DNA of 64,000 nucleotides. It comes from JBEKHT01 sp050012135 (GTDB lineage: Bacteria > Chloroflexota > Anaerolineae > Anaerolineales > RBG-16-64-43). Positions 1-9,591 of the stretch are shown here, one piece after another. A program made the translations under genes and the position numbers. The notes beneath the pieces are model-generated. The model was not told where the DNA came from. It worked only from the letters and a program-made list of their open reading frames with translations, and ran no database searches. Location: the NCBI GenBank assembly GCA_050012135.1, contig JBEKHT010000001.1:62001-126000 (forward strand). Direction: 5' to 3'. Every line of letters starts with the position of its first letter. The first letter of the stretch is position 1.

Positions 1-60
1 GTCGGGCGCAGGTGCGCCCTGGCCCGGCGGAGATGAGGCAAGACGTAGGAGGAAAAGGAA

Positions 61-1269
61 ATGACCGAGAGTGTGGTGGAAAGGCTGCAGAAGACCAATC
101 CGGACATGGAGATTTGGTGGGATTCATCTCCTTTGGTGTTCAACCCGTGGGTGAAAAAGATGGTGGAGGCCGCTCCGGCTGGCCAGAAGAAGGAGCTGGA
201 GGCGCAGCTCAAGCGCCTGATCCTCTGGGAAGATCTTCCCCGGAGTGTAATCCGCGGATGCACGACGAACCCTCCGCTTTCGCTCGCCGCCATTAAGTCC
301 GACCCCAGCTTTTGGGAAAAGTGGGTGGACGACCGGATTCGCTCCACTCCGGGGATCACGCTGAAGGAGCTGTGGTGGATCACTTATAAGGAAGCGATCC
401 GGCGCGGGGCGGAGATGCTGCTGCCCATTTACGAGGCCTCGGCGGGACGGTTTGGGTGGATCTCGGGCCAGTTGGATCCGCGTCTCTTCACCGAGGTGGA
501 CCAGATGCGCCCCCAGGCCGATGAGCTGCATGCCATCTCGCCGAATGTGATGATCAAGGTTCCGGCCAGCCAGCAGGGCCCGGAGGTGGTCAAGTACCTT
601 ACCTCCAAGGCGATCTCCACGAACGTGACCACTTGCTTTACCCTGCCGCAGATCATGGCGGTGGCGCGCGCGGCCCAGGAGGGGGTGGAGGAGGCCAAGA
701 AGAACAAGGTCGACCTATCCCGCTGGCGGGCGGTGATCACCCATATGCTGGGACGGCTCACCGAGCGAGAAGTGATCTGGGAGCAGGCGGCCTACTATCG
801 GGTGAATTGGACCGAGGCCGACCGGCGCTGGTTCGGCCTGGGGGTCTTCAAACGGGCCTACCAGTTGCTCAAAGAAGGGGCCTACCCCAGCAAGATGCTG
901 CTGTGCTCGGTGCGACCGGGGCCGCTCGTCAACGGCAAGCAGCGCTTTTGGGACATTCAGGAGCTGGCGGGGGGGGACATTGTCTACACCCTGCCCCCCT
1001 ATGCCCTGGAGCCCATGTTCGCGCTGGGGGATCTTCTGGACTTCCGGGAGGGGGCCATTGAAGACCCGATCCCCGAGTCGACGGTCGAGAAGATTTACCA
1101 GATGCCCTACACCCTGCAGGCCTACGAACCCAATGGGCTGGCGCTGGATCAGTTCAACACCCACCCGGCGACGATTTACACGGTGGGGGAGTTTTCCAAG
1201 GCCGTCCAAGGGGTGGAGGAATTTTGCTCGAGCCGCCTGAAGGCCGCCAAGGTGCCGGTGGGGGCCTGA
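61..1269 (+). CDS. Transaldolase-family protein
   Basis: 402 aa. Transaldolases move a dihydroxyacetone unit between sugar phosphates through a Schiff-base lysine, in the cytoplasm. The segment PNVMIKVPAS (Lys166) has the IKVPA context of the catalytic lysine, and CTTNPPLS (about 67-74) matches the family's N-terminal TxNPxL region. A strong AGGAGG site at 47-52 precedes the ATG. It is longer than the short FSA-type enzymes (about 220 aa) and closer in size to the longer Tal-type proteins, with Trp-rich divergent stretches, so the exact substrate is uncertain. It is followed by a 502-nt gap and then the ABC importer genes, all on the same strand. Confidence 0.8.
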   Translation: MTESVVERLQKTNPDMEIWWDSSPLVFNPWVKKMVEAAPAGQKKELEAQLKRLILWEDLPRSVIRGCTTNPPLSLAAIKSDPSFWEKWVDDRIRSTPGITLKELWWITYKEAIRRGAEMLLPIYEASAGRFGWISGQLDPRLFTEVDQMRPQADELHAISPNVMIKVPASQQGPEVVKYLTSKAISTNVTTCFTLPQIMAVARAAQEGVEEAKKNKVDLSRWRAVITHMLGRLTEREVIWEQAAYYRVNWTEADRRWFGLGVFKRAYQLLKEGAYPSKMLLCSVRPGPLVNGKQRFWDIQELAGGDIVYTLPPYALEPMFALGDLLDFREGAIEDPIPESTVEKIYQMPYTLQAYEPNGLALDQFNTHPATIYTVGEFSKAVQGVEEFCSSRLKAAKVPVGA

Positions 1270-1771
1270 TGGTCTGAGGCCGGCGGGCTTGCCGCCAAGG
1301 CCAAGCGTTGACCGCTCGAGCGTGAAGGCACGCGCCCTGCCACGGACGGCATGGGTTTGGATGGAAGGACGGATTCTATTTGGGCCCAGCCTGTGGACTC
1401 CAGGCGGAGTGCGCCCAAGGCGGGCGATTAAGGCAAGATTACGTCATCCAGTCAGCGTACATTCTTGAATGACATTTGTCTACCGGCCAGGATGCGATCG
1501 GCACGGTTGCTAAGGTGGGTCAATTGATATAGACTTAGCCGCACGGAGGGAGGTCGGAGCGGGTGGTAGAAACGTTGTCGGCCCCTCCGGGTGCGGGGGA
1601 AGGAGGATGAGAGGCCCCAGCGAACGGATCTTCCCAGATCACAAACAGTCGTTCTTTCAAAAGGAATTGTCGCTCTCGCACTTTGCGCCGAACGGTGTGC
1701 GAGGTTCCGGCGACAGCCACTTGGAGCCCTCACGGTTCCAAGACCGATTGAGCAAGGAGGAGATCTAGTCT
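1270..1771. other. Intergenic leader before the ABC importer
   Basis: 502 nt without a convincing gene; the short ORFs on both strands have no recognisable family or good ribosome site. It holds a candidate extended -10 at 1525-1533 and, just before the importer, an AAGGAGGAG ribosome site at 1755-1763. If the promoter is right, the transcript carries an untranslated leader of about 230 nt. I recognise no riboswitch class in it. Confidence 0.5.
1525..1533 (+). promoter_or_regulatory. Candidate extended -10 promoter for the ABC importer
   Basis: TG-A-TATAGA matches the TGnTATAnT extended -10 pattern seen at other promoters in this window. The upstream TTGCTA (1507-1512) is only 15 bp away, so -35 support is weak. 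Confidence 0.35.
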
Positions 1772-2947
1772 ATGTCAACCAAGAAGATGGTTTGGGCAGT
1801 GATGGCGTTGGCCATCGTCCTGGCGGCGTGCGCGCCAGCCGCCACGGCGGTTGCGCCGATTGTGGAGACTGTTGCGCCGATCGTTCAGACCGTTGTGGTT
1901 CCCGCCACCCCCGGGCCGACCCCAACCGCGAACCCGATGGATGCGCTGATCGCCGCGTGCAAGCAGGAGGGTGCGGTTACTCTCATCGCCGACCCGCGCG
2001 ACTGGGCGAACTACGGCACACTGATAGATACGTTTGGATCCAGGTACGGCGTGTCGGTCGGCGACCTGAACCCGACGGGCAGCTCGCAAGAAGAGCTGGA
2101 CGCGATCAAGGCCAACGAGGGCAACAAGGGTCCTCAGGCTCCCGACACGGTGGATATCGGCTACACGCTTGCAAATTCGGCCAAATCCGGGGGCCTGTTG
2201 GCGCCCTACAAGGTTGCCGGTTGGAATGATATTCCGATCAAGGACCCGGATGGTTACTGGTGGGAGGAATACTACGGGGTGATGACCTTCGAGGTCAACG
2301 CCAAGCTTGTGAAGGATGTGCCTCAGGACTGGTCCGATCTGCTCAAGCCCGAGTACAAGGGCATGGTCGCCCTCGCGGGTAACCCGACAGGTTCGAACCA
2401 GGCCATCATGGCCGTTTATGCTGCGGCGTTGGCGAACGGCGGATCGCTCGACAACGCTCAACCCGGGCTTGATTTCTTCGCCAAGCTCAACAAGGCGGGC
2501 AACTTCGTCCCGGTGATTGCCCATGCGGCTTCCCTGGCCCAGGGCGAGACCCCGATTGTCCTGCGCTGGGACTACCTGGGGCTGGCAGACCGCGATACGT
2601 TGGCGGGCAACCCGCCAGTGACCGTGGTTGTCCCCAAGAGCGCCACGATCGCAGGCCCTTATGTGGCGGGCATCAGCGCCTACGCGCCGCATCCGAATTG
2701 CGCGAAGCTGTGGCAGGAGTTCCTCTTCTCGGATGAGGGCCAAGTAGACTGGCTGCGCGGCTATGTCCATCCGGCCCGCTTCGCGAGCCTGATCAGCCGC
2801 AACGTTGTTGCCGCGGACGTCTTGAGCAACATGCCTTCGGCTGCGGCCTACAGTGTTGCTGTGATCCCCTCCCTGGATCAGATCACAACGGCGAGCAGTC
2901 TCATCACCAAGGGGTGGGATAGTGCGGTCGGGGTGACCGTGAAGTAG
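1772..2947 (+). CDS. ABC importer solute-binding lipoprotein (iron/polyamine/phosphonate type)
   Basis: 391 aa. The signal peptide ends in a lipobox LAAC with Cys20, so the protein should be lipid-anchored outside the membrane. A short repeat (VAPIVET/VAPIVQT) and a Thr/Pro linker follow, then a periplasmic-binding fold of the family-1 type used for Fe(III), spermidine/putrescine, thiamine or 2-aminoethylphosphonate. The ligand cannot be read from sequence. A strong AAGGAGGAG site precedes the ATG. The two permeases and the ATPase follow immediately, giving a complete importer. Confidence 0.85.
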   Translation: MSTKKMVWAVMALAIVLAACAPAATAVAPIVETVAPIVQTVVVPATPGPTPTANPMDALIAACKQEGAVTLIADPRDWANYGTLIDTFGSRYGVSVGDLNPTGSSQEELDAIKANEGNKGPQAPDTVDIGYTLANSAKSGGLLAPYKVAGWNDIPIKDPDGYWWEEYYGVMTFEVNAKLVKDVPQDWSDLLKPEYKGMVALAGNPTGSNQAIMAVYAAALANGGSLDNAQPGLDFFAKLNKAGNFVPVIAHAASLAQGETPIVLRWDYLGLADRDTLAGNPPVTVVVPKSATIAGPYVAGISAYAPHPNCAKLWQEFLFSDEGQVDWLRGYVHPARFASLISRNVVAADVLSNMPSAAAYSVAVIPSLDQITTASSLITKGWDSAVGVTVK

Positions 2948-2952
2948 CAGGT

Positions 2953-3858
2953 TTGCCTGTGACTTCCTCGACAGCCATGGGGCGGGACGTGCCTGGGGCG
3001 CGTCCCGCCCCCCACCGATGGTCGTGGGCATGGCTTGGGGTCATGCCCTTCTTCCTTTTCATCCTCTTTTTCCTGGTTTATCCGTCCTCAACTCTGGTGA
3101 TCGGAAGCTTTCGGGATGACGCGGGCCGCTTCACTTTCGCGAACATCCTGGGCTTGCGCGATCCGTTCATCCTGGGCGCCTACGCGGTGAGCATTCGCAT
3201 CAGCCTGTTCACGGCGGTGGGAGGCGCGATCTTCGGCTTCCTGATGGCCTACGCGGCCGTTCGTGGTGGGCTGCCCTCCTTCGTGCGCACGAGCATGATG
3301 ACCTTTTGCGGGGTGGCCTCCAACTTTGCCGGGGTCCCGCTCGCCTTTGCGTTCATCGCCACCCTGGGACGCACGGGGATGGTGACCCAATTTCTCGGTG
3401 CCATCGGACTGAATCCGTACGATGCGGGCTTTAGCCTTTATACTGTTTGGGGACTCAGCCTGGTTTACATGTACTTCCAGTTTCCATTGATGGCCTTGAT
3501 CATCGCGCCGGCCATCGATGGCTTACGGCGGGAGTGGCGCGAGGCCGCAGAGAACCTGGGGGGTGGCTTCTTCGACTACTGGCGTCAAGTCGCCCTTCCG
3601 ATTCTGACGCCCTCGATCCTGGGGACCACGATCTTGCTCTTTGGGAATGCCTTCGGCGCCTATGCGACCGCTTATGCCCTTACGGGCGGCGAACTCAGCT
3701 TGGTAACCCTGCGTATCGGCGATCAACTTGCGGGTGATGTGGGCAACATGTCCCAGGGCCTCGGGTATGCGATGGCACTGGGGATGCTGGTGATCATGGC
3801 GATCTCAGTGGCGGGCTACACCCTTCTCATGCGGCAGAGCGAGAGGTGGTTGAAATGA
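2953..3858 (+). CDS. ABC transporter permease, first subunit
   Basis: 301 aa inner-membrane permease with about six hydrophobic segments. The EAA-type loop reads REAAENLGGGFFDYWRQVALP, the signature that docks on the ATPase. It belongs to the PotB/FbpB-like half-permease group. The start is uncertain: TTG at 2953, GTG at 2959 and ATG at 2977 are all in frame and none has a clear ribosome site. It begins 5 nt after the binding-protein stop, so it is probably cotranscribed and coupled. It pairs with the next permease to form the channel. Confidence 0.85.
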   Translation: MPVTSSTAMGRDVPGARPAPHRWSWAWLGVMPFFLFILFFLVYPSSTLVIGSFRDDAGRFTFANILGLRDPFILGAYAVSIRISLFTAVGGAIFGFLMAYAAVRGGLPSFVRTSMMTFCGVASNFAGVPLAFAFIATLGRTGMVTQFLGAIGLNPYDAGFSLYTVWGLSLVYMYFQFPLMALIIAPAIDGLRREWREAAENLGGGFFDYWRQVALPILTPSILGTTILLFGNAFGAYATAYALTGGELSLVTLRIGDQLAGDVGNMSQGLGYAMALGMLVIMAISVAGYTLLMRQSERWLK

Positions 3859-4637
3859 GGCGGGGAACGTTGTGGTCCTGGCTTTGGATTGGCCTGGGAG
3901 TGATCTATTTCTTTGTGCCTCTAGCAGCCACCTTCTGGTTTTCCTTGCAGGCCAAACTCAACGTTTTGAGCTTCCAGTCGTATGTGAATGTGCTCAAGGA
4001 CCCGGATTTTGCGAAAAACTTTTCGGCCTCGGTCCTCTGGGCCGTGTCGGCGATCATCGTCGGGGTCCTGATTTTCGTCCCGACCGCCTACTGGGTGCGG
4101 CTCAGGCTACCTCGGGTTCGCCCGGCGGTGGAGTTCGTCACCCTGCTTCCCTTCGTAGTGCCAGCAATTGTGTTCGTCTACGGCTTGGTGCGGACGTTTA
4201 GCCGGCCGCCCCTCATGATTATCAACAGCCCTCTGCTGCTGGTCTTCGGATATACGATCATGTCGATGCCCTACATGTACCGGGCGGTGGACACCGGACT
4301 GAGGGCGATCGATGTTCCTGTCTTGACGGAGGCCGCCCAGAGCTTGGGGGCGGGCTGGCCCACGGTTATGCTGCGTGTGGTTTTGCCCAACATCCGCGTT
4401 GCCGTCCTGGGCGGTTCCTTCCTGACCTTCGCTATTGTCATGGGCGAGTACACGCTGGCTACATGGCTCGTCAAACCTGCCTTTGGGCCTTACATGTATG
4501 AGCTGGGCCAGAGCAGGGCCTATGAGCCATCCGCCTGTGCCATCATCAGCTTCGCCCTGACTTGGGCTGCCATGGGGATCATGCAGTTCGTCGGGCGCGG
4601 TGCCCCGGGCGGCGTCCAAGTGGCCGCTGGCCATTAG
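3855..4637 (+). CDS. ABC transporter permease, second subunit
   Basis: 260 aa, PotC/FbpB-like permease with about six membrane segments. The EAA loop is TEAAQSLGAGWPTVMLRVVLP. I chose ATG 3855 because it overlaps the preceding stop as ATGA, with GAGAGG about 9 nt upstream; GTG 3846 is an alternative. The overlap implies translational coupling, as expected for the two halves of one channel. The ATPase follows after 14 nt. Confidence 0.85.
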   Translation: MRRGTLWSWLWIGLGVIYFFVPLAATFWFSLQAKLNVLSFQSYVNVLKDPDFAKNFSASVLWAVSAIIVGVLIFVPTAYWVRLRLPRVRPAVEFVTLLPFVVPAIVFVYGLVRTFSRPPLMIINSPLLLVFGYTIMSMPYMYRAVDTGLRAIDVPVLTEAAQSLGAGWPTVMLRVVLPNIRVAVLGGSFLTFAIVMGEYTLATWLVKPAFGPYMYELGQSRAYEPSACAIISFALTWAAMGIMQFVGRGAPGGVQVAAGH

Positions 4638-4651
4638 GTTTTGAGGATCGT

Positions 4652-5707
4652 ATGGTGTTCCTGCGTCTATCCCACTTGAGCAAAGACTTTGCACAGACTG
4701 CCGCCGTCCAGGATTTCAATCTGGAAATTGAAAAAGGCGAACTGGTGACGTTCCTCGGGCCCAGTGGATGTGGCAAGACCACGACTCTGCGCATGGTCGC
4801 TGGATTCGAGCTTCCCACTGAAGGGCGGGTCGAGCTCAACGGTGTCGATATCACCACTCGACCCCCGAACAAGCGCAACGTCGGGATGGTCTTTCAATCC
4901 TATGCCCTGTTCCCGAACATGACCGTAGGAGACAACATTGGATTTGGCCTGCGTGTCTCGCGTCGGCCCCAGAGGGAGATTCGCGAACGGGTCGAGGAAA
5001 TGCTGGGCACGATCCGCATGCCAGATTTGAGCAAGCGCTTCCCCTACCAGCTCTCCGGAGGCCAACAGCAGCGCGTAGCCCTCGCCCGGGCGCTTGCGAT
5101 TAAGCCTCAGGTCTTGCTGCTGGATGAACCTCTCTCGGCCCTGGATGCCAAGATCCGGGTCGAGCTGCGCTTCGAAATTCGGCGCATCCAACGCGAACTG
5201 GGGATCACCACCATCTACGTGACCCACGATCAGGAAGAGGCCCTTTCCCTCTCGGATCGCGTGGTGGTCATGAACGCAGGAAGGATTGAACAAGTGGGGG
5301 CGCCGTTCGAGATCTACAACTACCCGGCCACACCGTTTGTCGCGGGCTTTGTCGGAACCCTCAATCAGCTTCGTTGCCGCGTGATCGACGCGGCGAAGGG
5401 CAAGTTGGCTTTCGATGGGCAAGAGTTCGTCACGGCGACGCCCCTCCAGCCAACCGACTCATCGGTCACGGTGATGATCCGACCGGAACAGTTGCATTTG
5501 GGGATCCTGCAGGGCGAGAATCATCTCACCGGGAAGGTGGATGCCGTGGCTTTCCTGGGCTCGGTAGTTCGCATGGTGATCCGATTGGGGGAGTCGGTTG
5601 TCACCCTGGATGTCCTCAACACCCGTGGGCTTGCCCTGCCGAAGGTCGGAAGCGAGGTCCCCCTGTCCTTCCCGGCGCAGTCCAGTTGGATCCTGGGGGA
5701 ACGTTAG
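4652..5707 (+). CDS. ABC transporter ATP-binding protein, PotA/FbpC-like
   Basis: 351 aa. Walker A is GPSGCGKTT (36-44), the signature is LSGGQQQR, Walker B is VLLLDEPLSALD and the H-loop is YVTHDQEEA. A C-terminal TOBE-like domain follows, typical of importers for polyamine, iron, sulfate or phosphonate. ATG 4652 starts the conserved MVFLRLSHLSK; in-frame codons further upstream overlap the permease and do not resemble the family. It energises the importer encoded by the three preceding genes. The substrate is unknown. Confidence 0.9.
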   Translation: MVFLRLSHLSKDFAQTAAVQDFNLEIEKGELVTFLGPSGCGKTTTLRMVAGFELPTEGRVELNGVDITTRPPNKRNVGMVFQSYALFPNMTVGDNIGFGLRVSRRPQREIRERVEEMLGTIRMPDLSKRFPYQLSGGQQQRVALARALAIKPQVLLLDEPLSALDAKIRVELRFEIRRIQRELGITTIYVTHDQEEALSLSDRVVVMNAGRIEQVGAPFEIYNYPATPFVAGFVGTLNQLRCRVIDAAKGKLAFDGQEFVTATPLQPTDSSVTVMIRPEQLHLGILQGENHLTGKVDAVAFLGSVVRMVIRLGESVVTLDVLNTRGLALPKVGSEVPLSFPAQSSWILGER

Positions 5708-6007
5708 GACTGCAACGGCCGCGGCGGCGTGATCCCTTGAGGCTGCCCGCAGCTGGCTGGGCCGAAGGGCGGTGGCCTCGAAGCGCGAGGCAGGGCCCTT
5801 TGGATTAGAAGAGCAAAACGGTGTCAAGATCATCCAGGGCGGCCGCTTGGTTCGAAGCGGGGCAGGCTGGCTGAGGGTGGGGGCGAGGTCGGAGGTTGAC
5901 CAGCCCCAGGGCCTTCTGCCCGGCGGGGATGGGGCGGACCGCCTGATTTGTTTTCCTGCGCGCACCGGCGAGGCGGGTCTTGGGTTAGTTCTTTTGCAGG
6001 AAGCGGG

Positions 6008-6967
6008 ATGAAGTGGGGAGGCCAATTGACCAAAATCTTCTTCGCCACGGATGTGCATGGATCGGAAGTCTGCTGGAAAAAGTTCATCAACGCGGCGAAG
6101 TTCTACGAGGCCAGCATCCTGATCTTGGGCGGGGACATGACCGGCAAGGCCATCATCCCTATCATCTCCCAGGGCAAGGACAAGTACAAAGTGACGCTAC
6201 TTGAGCAGGAAACCATCCTGGAAGGAAAAGAGGCTGTCGACGGGATGGTGAAGACGATCAAGAGCCGTGGCTACTATCCGTACGTCACCAATCCGGACGA
6301 GGTGGCCTCCCTCTCGAATACGGCCGGGCTATCTGACAAGCTGTTCGTGCAAGAGGCGCTGCGTACCATGCGGGAATGGATGGAGTACGCGGATGCCAAA
6401 CTGGAAGGCAGCGGGGTGCGCTGCTTCGTGTGCCCCGGGAACGATGATATGTTTGACATCGATGCCGTGATCGGCCAATCCAGGCACGTGGAGAACGTGG
6501 AAGGCCAGCGCACCCAGCTCGATGACCAGCATGAGATGATCAGCACTGGCTGGACGGACCCCACCCCATGGAATACTCCACGAGAGGAGAGTGACGAGGC
6601 CTTGGGGAAGAGAATTGAGGGGCTAATCGCCCAGCTTCATGACATCCCCAGCTCCGTATTCAACCTGCATGCGCCGCCCTATGGAAGCGGGTTGGATGAG
6701 GCTCCGGAGCTGACCAAAGACCTCCGCCCGGCGTACGGCGGCCGGTCCCTGATGCCGGTGGGCAGCAAGGCAGTCATGCAGGTGATCGACAAGTACCGGC
6801 CCTTGCTGGGATTGTTTGGGCACATCCATGAGGGAAAAGGGACCCGCAAATACGGGCGGACCCTATGCATCAACGCCGGAAGCATGTACGAGCAGGGCAT
6901 GCTCTGCGGAGCGGTGATTGAACTGAAACCCAAGGGGCTGGGAAACTACCTGCTGACCACGGGCTGA
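6008..6967 (+). CDS. Metallophosphoesterase
   Basis: 319 aa calcineurin-like phosphoesterase. The dinuclear metal motifs are in order: DVH (Asp15, His17), GGDM (Asp43), PGNDD (Asn145, Asp146), NLHAPP, and GHIHEG near the C terminus. These enzymes hydrolyse phosphomono- or diesters; the substrate cannot be told. There is no signal peptide, so it should be cytoplasmic. ATG 6008 is preceded by AGGAAGCGGG; TTG 6026 has an even better GGGGAGG site at 6015-6021 and would trim six residues. It lies between the ABC importer and an amino-acid permease. Confidence 0.85.
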   Translation: MKWGGQLTKIFFATDVHGSEVCWKKFINAAKFYEASILILGGDMTGKAIIPIISQGKDKYKVTLLEQETILEGKEAVDGMVKTIKSRGYYPYVTNPDEVASLSNTAGLSDKLFVQEALRTMREWMEYADAKLEGSGVRCFVCPGNDDMFDIDAVIGQSRHVENVEGQRTQLDDQHEMISTGWTDPTPWNTPREESDEALGKRIEGLIAQLHDIPSSVFNLHAPPYGSGLDEAPELTKDLRPAYGGRSLMPVGSKAVMQVIDKYRPLLGLFGHIHEGKGTRKYGRTLCINAGSMYEQGMLCGAVIELKPKGLGNYLLTTG

Positions 6968-7210
6968 GGGGGGTTGCTCGGGAGGGAAGTTCGAATCGGG
7001 CGCCGCGAACGGGGAGGCCGTGCGGCGCGCCGATGGGACGAGAGTGGTCTCCCGGCTGGGTGAATCCTGGAAAGGGGGGGTGGCCAAAAACTCTAGGGAT
7101 TGGGGAAAAGGAAACGAGGAGGCTGCGGGAGCAGCCTGAGGGGACATTGGGTTGTTGGCCCGGGACCCGAGGCAAGGGAGGCCGGGCATATCCTCGGAAG
7201 GAGTGTTTCG
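6968..7210 (+). other. Leader with hairpin before the amino-acid permease
   Basis: 243 nt without a gene. It contains a perfect hairpin, GGCTGC-GGGA-GCAGCC (7121-7136), followed by other G/C-rich self-complementary stretches, and a GGAAGGAG ribosome site just before the permease ATG. I could not match it to a known riboswitch. Confidence 0.35.
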
Positions 7211-9091
7211 ATGAGCGAAGCAACCCTTTTTGTGCGCAAGGCATCCGGCCTGGTGCGGGCCTGGTCGATCTTTGATGCCTTCATCTATGCCACGTTTTCG
7301 ATCAACCTGATCACCCTGGGCCTGTTTATCTTCTCGTACTGTTACTATTTCCAGGGGAACTTGGCAACTGCCGTGATCGTCGGTGCCGCCTTCACCGTTT
7401 TTGAGGTGATCGTGTACGCCAGCCTCATCTCGGTGATGCCGCGCGCCGGTGGAGATTACGTCTGGCAGAGCCGCATTCTAGGCCGCGGGGTCGGTTTCAT
7501 CCTCACCGTGACCGGCTGGTGGTTCATTCTCTGGCTGTGGACCCCCCTGTACGGTGAGATGCTGAACTATGAGTTCTTCACCCCGATCCTGGGTGTCCTC
7601 GGTTTCAAGGATGCGGCCCTGTGGTTCACAACCAGCAACGTCGGGTCGCTGGTGGGCATGCTGGTGGTCTGCCTGATCGTGTTTATCTACGTCGGCGTGG
7701 GCATGAAGTGGTACGCCCGGGTGCAGAAGGTGTGCTTCTGGGGAGGATTGGTGGGATTGGCCGGCGTGTTCTTGCTGCTCCTGTTTGGGAGCCACCAGGC
7801 CTTTGTCAACGGCTTGAACGCGTATGCGCCGAAGCTCTTTGGCGCGCAGGCCGGCACGGATCTCTATGCAGCGACCCTCGCGGCGGGCAAGACGGCCGGG
7901 ACGGTTGCCAGCCCGCTTCATCTCCTGTTCGCCGCCGGGACTCTGGCCATCGTCCCGATGATCACCTTCTATAACCTGTGGCCGAACTGGGGCTCCACCC
8001 TCTACGGCGAAGTGCGCGGCGCCTCGGACTACCGGCGTAACTTCATGGGCATGTTCGCGGCGATCGCGGTGACCACGGTCCTGGCGTTGGTGTTCTTCCT
8101 GCTCATCGCCAAGACCATCGGCTGGGATTTCTACAACAAGGCCAACGGCGCCTTCTGGAACTGGGGCTTCGGCTACACCACCACGCAGCCGCCGCTACCT
8201 TTCTGGCCGTACCCCGCGCTTTTTGCGGTCTTCCTGGTGAACAGCCCGGTGATCCAATTCCTGATCATCCTGCTGATGAGCCTGTGGTGGTTCGGCTGGT
8301 CGGGGACCTTGTTCCTGAGCTCCACGCGGGTCATCTTTGCGGCAGCCTTCGATCGCATGCTCCCCGAGTGGGTGTCGAAGGTTGAGACCCGCACCAAGAC
8401 GCCCATCAACGCGTTGCTCTTGATGGTGATCCCTTCGGTGATCATCTCATTCCTCTACGCCTACAATGTGGTCAACTTCAAGAGTGTCACGCTCGATGCG
8501 ACGGTGGTCATCGCCATCACCTTCCTGGGGTCGACCCTCGCCGGCACGATCTTGCCCTGGCGCCAGAAGGAGATGTTCCGGGGTTCGCCCATCTCCAGGT
8601 ACAAGGTGCCGAAATGGGTAGCCTGGGTATTGACCGTGGTGTTTGCGGCGTTTGCGGTGTATCTGATCTACCTGTCCGCCCAGCTGGGGTCCGCGGTGCT
8701 GATGAGCCTCCCAGCCGTTCCGGGGACGCCTCTCCAGTGGATCAGCGCGGGGTTGATTGCCGTGCTCTCGGTGGTCAATGCTGTCCTGCTCATCTGGGTG
8801 GTCTACACCGTTGCCCGAAAGATCTTTGGCGGGGATGACATGCCATTGATCACGGCGGCCGGATTGATCTTCCTGGGCTTCCTGGACTGGCTGTTGGTCG
8901 TGTGGTTCTGGGACCCGTCCACGGCGAGCGGAAGCGCGCTGTACGCTATCGGTTGGGGGAACGCCACCTCGATGGTGTTCATGGTGGCGATGTATGTCCT
9001 GGCGGCGGTCATCTATTTCGGTTTCAACGCCTACCGGAAGCGCCAGGGCGTAAACGTGGACATGCTGTTCAAGGAGATCCCGGCCGAGTAA
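7211..9091 (+). CDS. APC-family amino-acid permease
   Basis: 626 aa integral membrane protein with at least 12 hydrophobic segments. It resembles the amino acid-polyamine-organocation superfamily, including an early glycine-rich segment (SVMPRAGGDYVWQSR) like the substrate-binding helix. ATG 7211 has a good GGAAGGAG site; longer in-frame starts add an unlikely Arg/Gly-rich tail. The length exceeds the usual 450-500 aa because the C-terminal membrane part is extended. It presumably brings in an amino acid or amine used by the neighbouring enzymes. A terminator-like hairpin follows. Confidence 0.85.
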   Translation: MSEATLFVRKASGLVRAWSIFDAFIYATFSINLITLGLFIFSYCYYFQGNLATAVIVGAAFTVFEVIVYASLISVMPRAGGDYVWQSRILGRGVGFILTVTGWWFILWLWTPLYGEMLNYEFFTPILGVLGFKDAALWFTTSNVGSLVGMLVVCLIVFIYVGVGMKWYARVQKVCFWGGLVGLAGVFLLLLFGSHQAFVNGLNAYAPKLFGAQAGTDLYAATLAAGKTAGTVASPLHLLFAAGTLAIVPMITFYNLWPNWGSTLYGEVRGASDYRRNFMGMFAAIAVTTVLALVFFLLIAKTIGWDFYNKANGAFWNWGFGYTTTQPPLPFWPYPALFAVFLVNSPVIQFLIILLMSLWWFGWSGTLFLSSTRVIFAAAFDRMLPEWVSKVETRTKTPINALLLMVIPSVIISFLYAYNVVNFKSVTLDATVVIAITFLGSTLAGTILPWRQKEMFRGSPISRYKVPKWVAWVLTVVFAAFAVYLIYLSAQLGSAVLMSLPAVPGTPLQWISAGLIAVLSVVNAVLLIWVVYTVARKIFGGDDMPLITAAGLIFLGFLDWLLVVWFWDPSTASGSALYAIGWGNATSMVFMVAMYVLAAVIYFGFNAYRKRQGVNVDMLFKEIPAE

Positions 9092-9591
9092 TGGCCGCCT
9101 TTTGCGGAAGAGACCTTCTGGATCGAGCGGTTGCCGGTGCGGTTCAGAGGTAGGCCAACTTGCGCATGGGGCGGAGAGGGGTCGGGTGAAAAGGACAACT
9201 TCAGGGGGTTGACGACCTCTGGAGGAGGCTCAAGAGGGGCTGGCGCAGCGCAGGTACTGAGCCAGCCCCTTTGACGCCTTTCGCCGGGTCCTCTTCGCAC
9301 CCGGAAAAAGGCCCTGGGGAAGCAGGCCCGGGCGGCGCTGGCTCGGCTCATGGGGGAGGTTTCCCTTGCCGACCTGGGACTCGCCCCTGCCGCAGGCGAC
9401 CCCGCGCCCATGCCGTGCGAACGGCCTGCTCGGAATCCTTGGCTATTCAAAGGGTCGAGAGAGTCCTCGCACCCCATGGAAGCGACCTGGGCGAAGGGAT
9501 CGGAGCCCCGTCGCGGCCGGCTGGGTGGCCACGCAGGAACCAGTGGATTGGCCCCATTGCGCGAAATCCCCGACCGCATGGAGGAGAAACC
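9092..9591. other. Intergenic region after the permease
   Basis: 500 nt. Apart from the terminator-like hairpin at 9235-9270 and the GGAGGAG ribosome site (about 9581-9587) of the next gene, I see no supported feature. The ORFs here are low-complexity Arg/Pro/Gly translations of GC-rich DNA. Confidence 0.5.
9235..9273 (+). terminator. Likely terminator of the amino-acid permease
   Basis: Inverted repeat AGGGGCTGGC (9235-9244) and GCCAGCCCCT (9261-9270), perfect over 10 bp with a 16-nt loop. It is followed only by a short T run (TT), so it may be a weak intrinsic terminator. Confidence 0.55.

Noticed and set aside
1775..3031. A 418-codon minus-strand frame opposite the binding-protein gene.
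   Set aside because: The + strand has a lipobox, a ribosome site and permeases downstream. The minus frame has none of these.
6985..7000. GTTCGAATC resembling a tRNA T-loop.
   Set aside because: No acceptor stem, D-arm or anticodon arm can be drawn around it.
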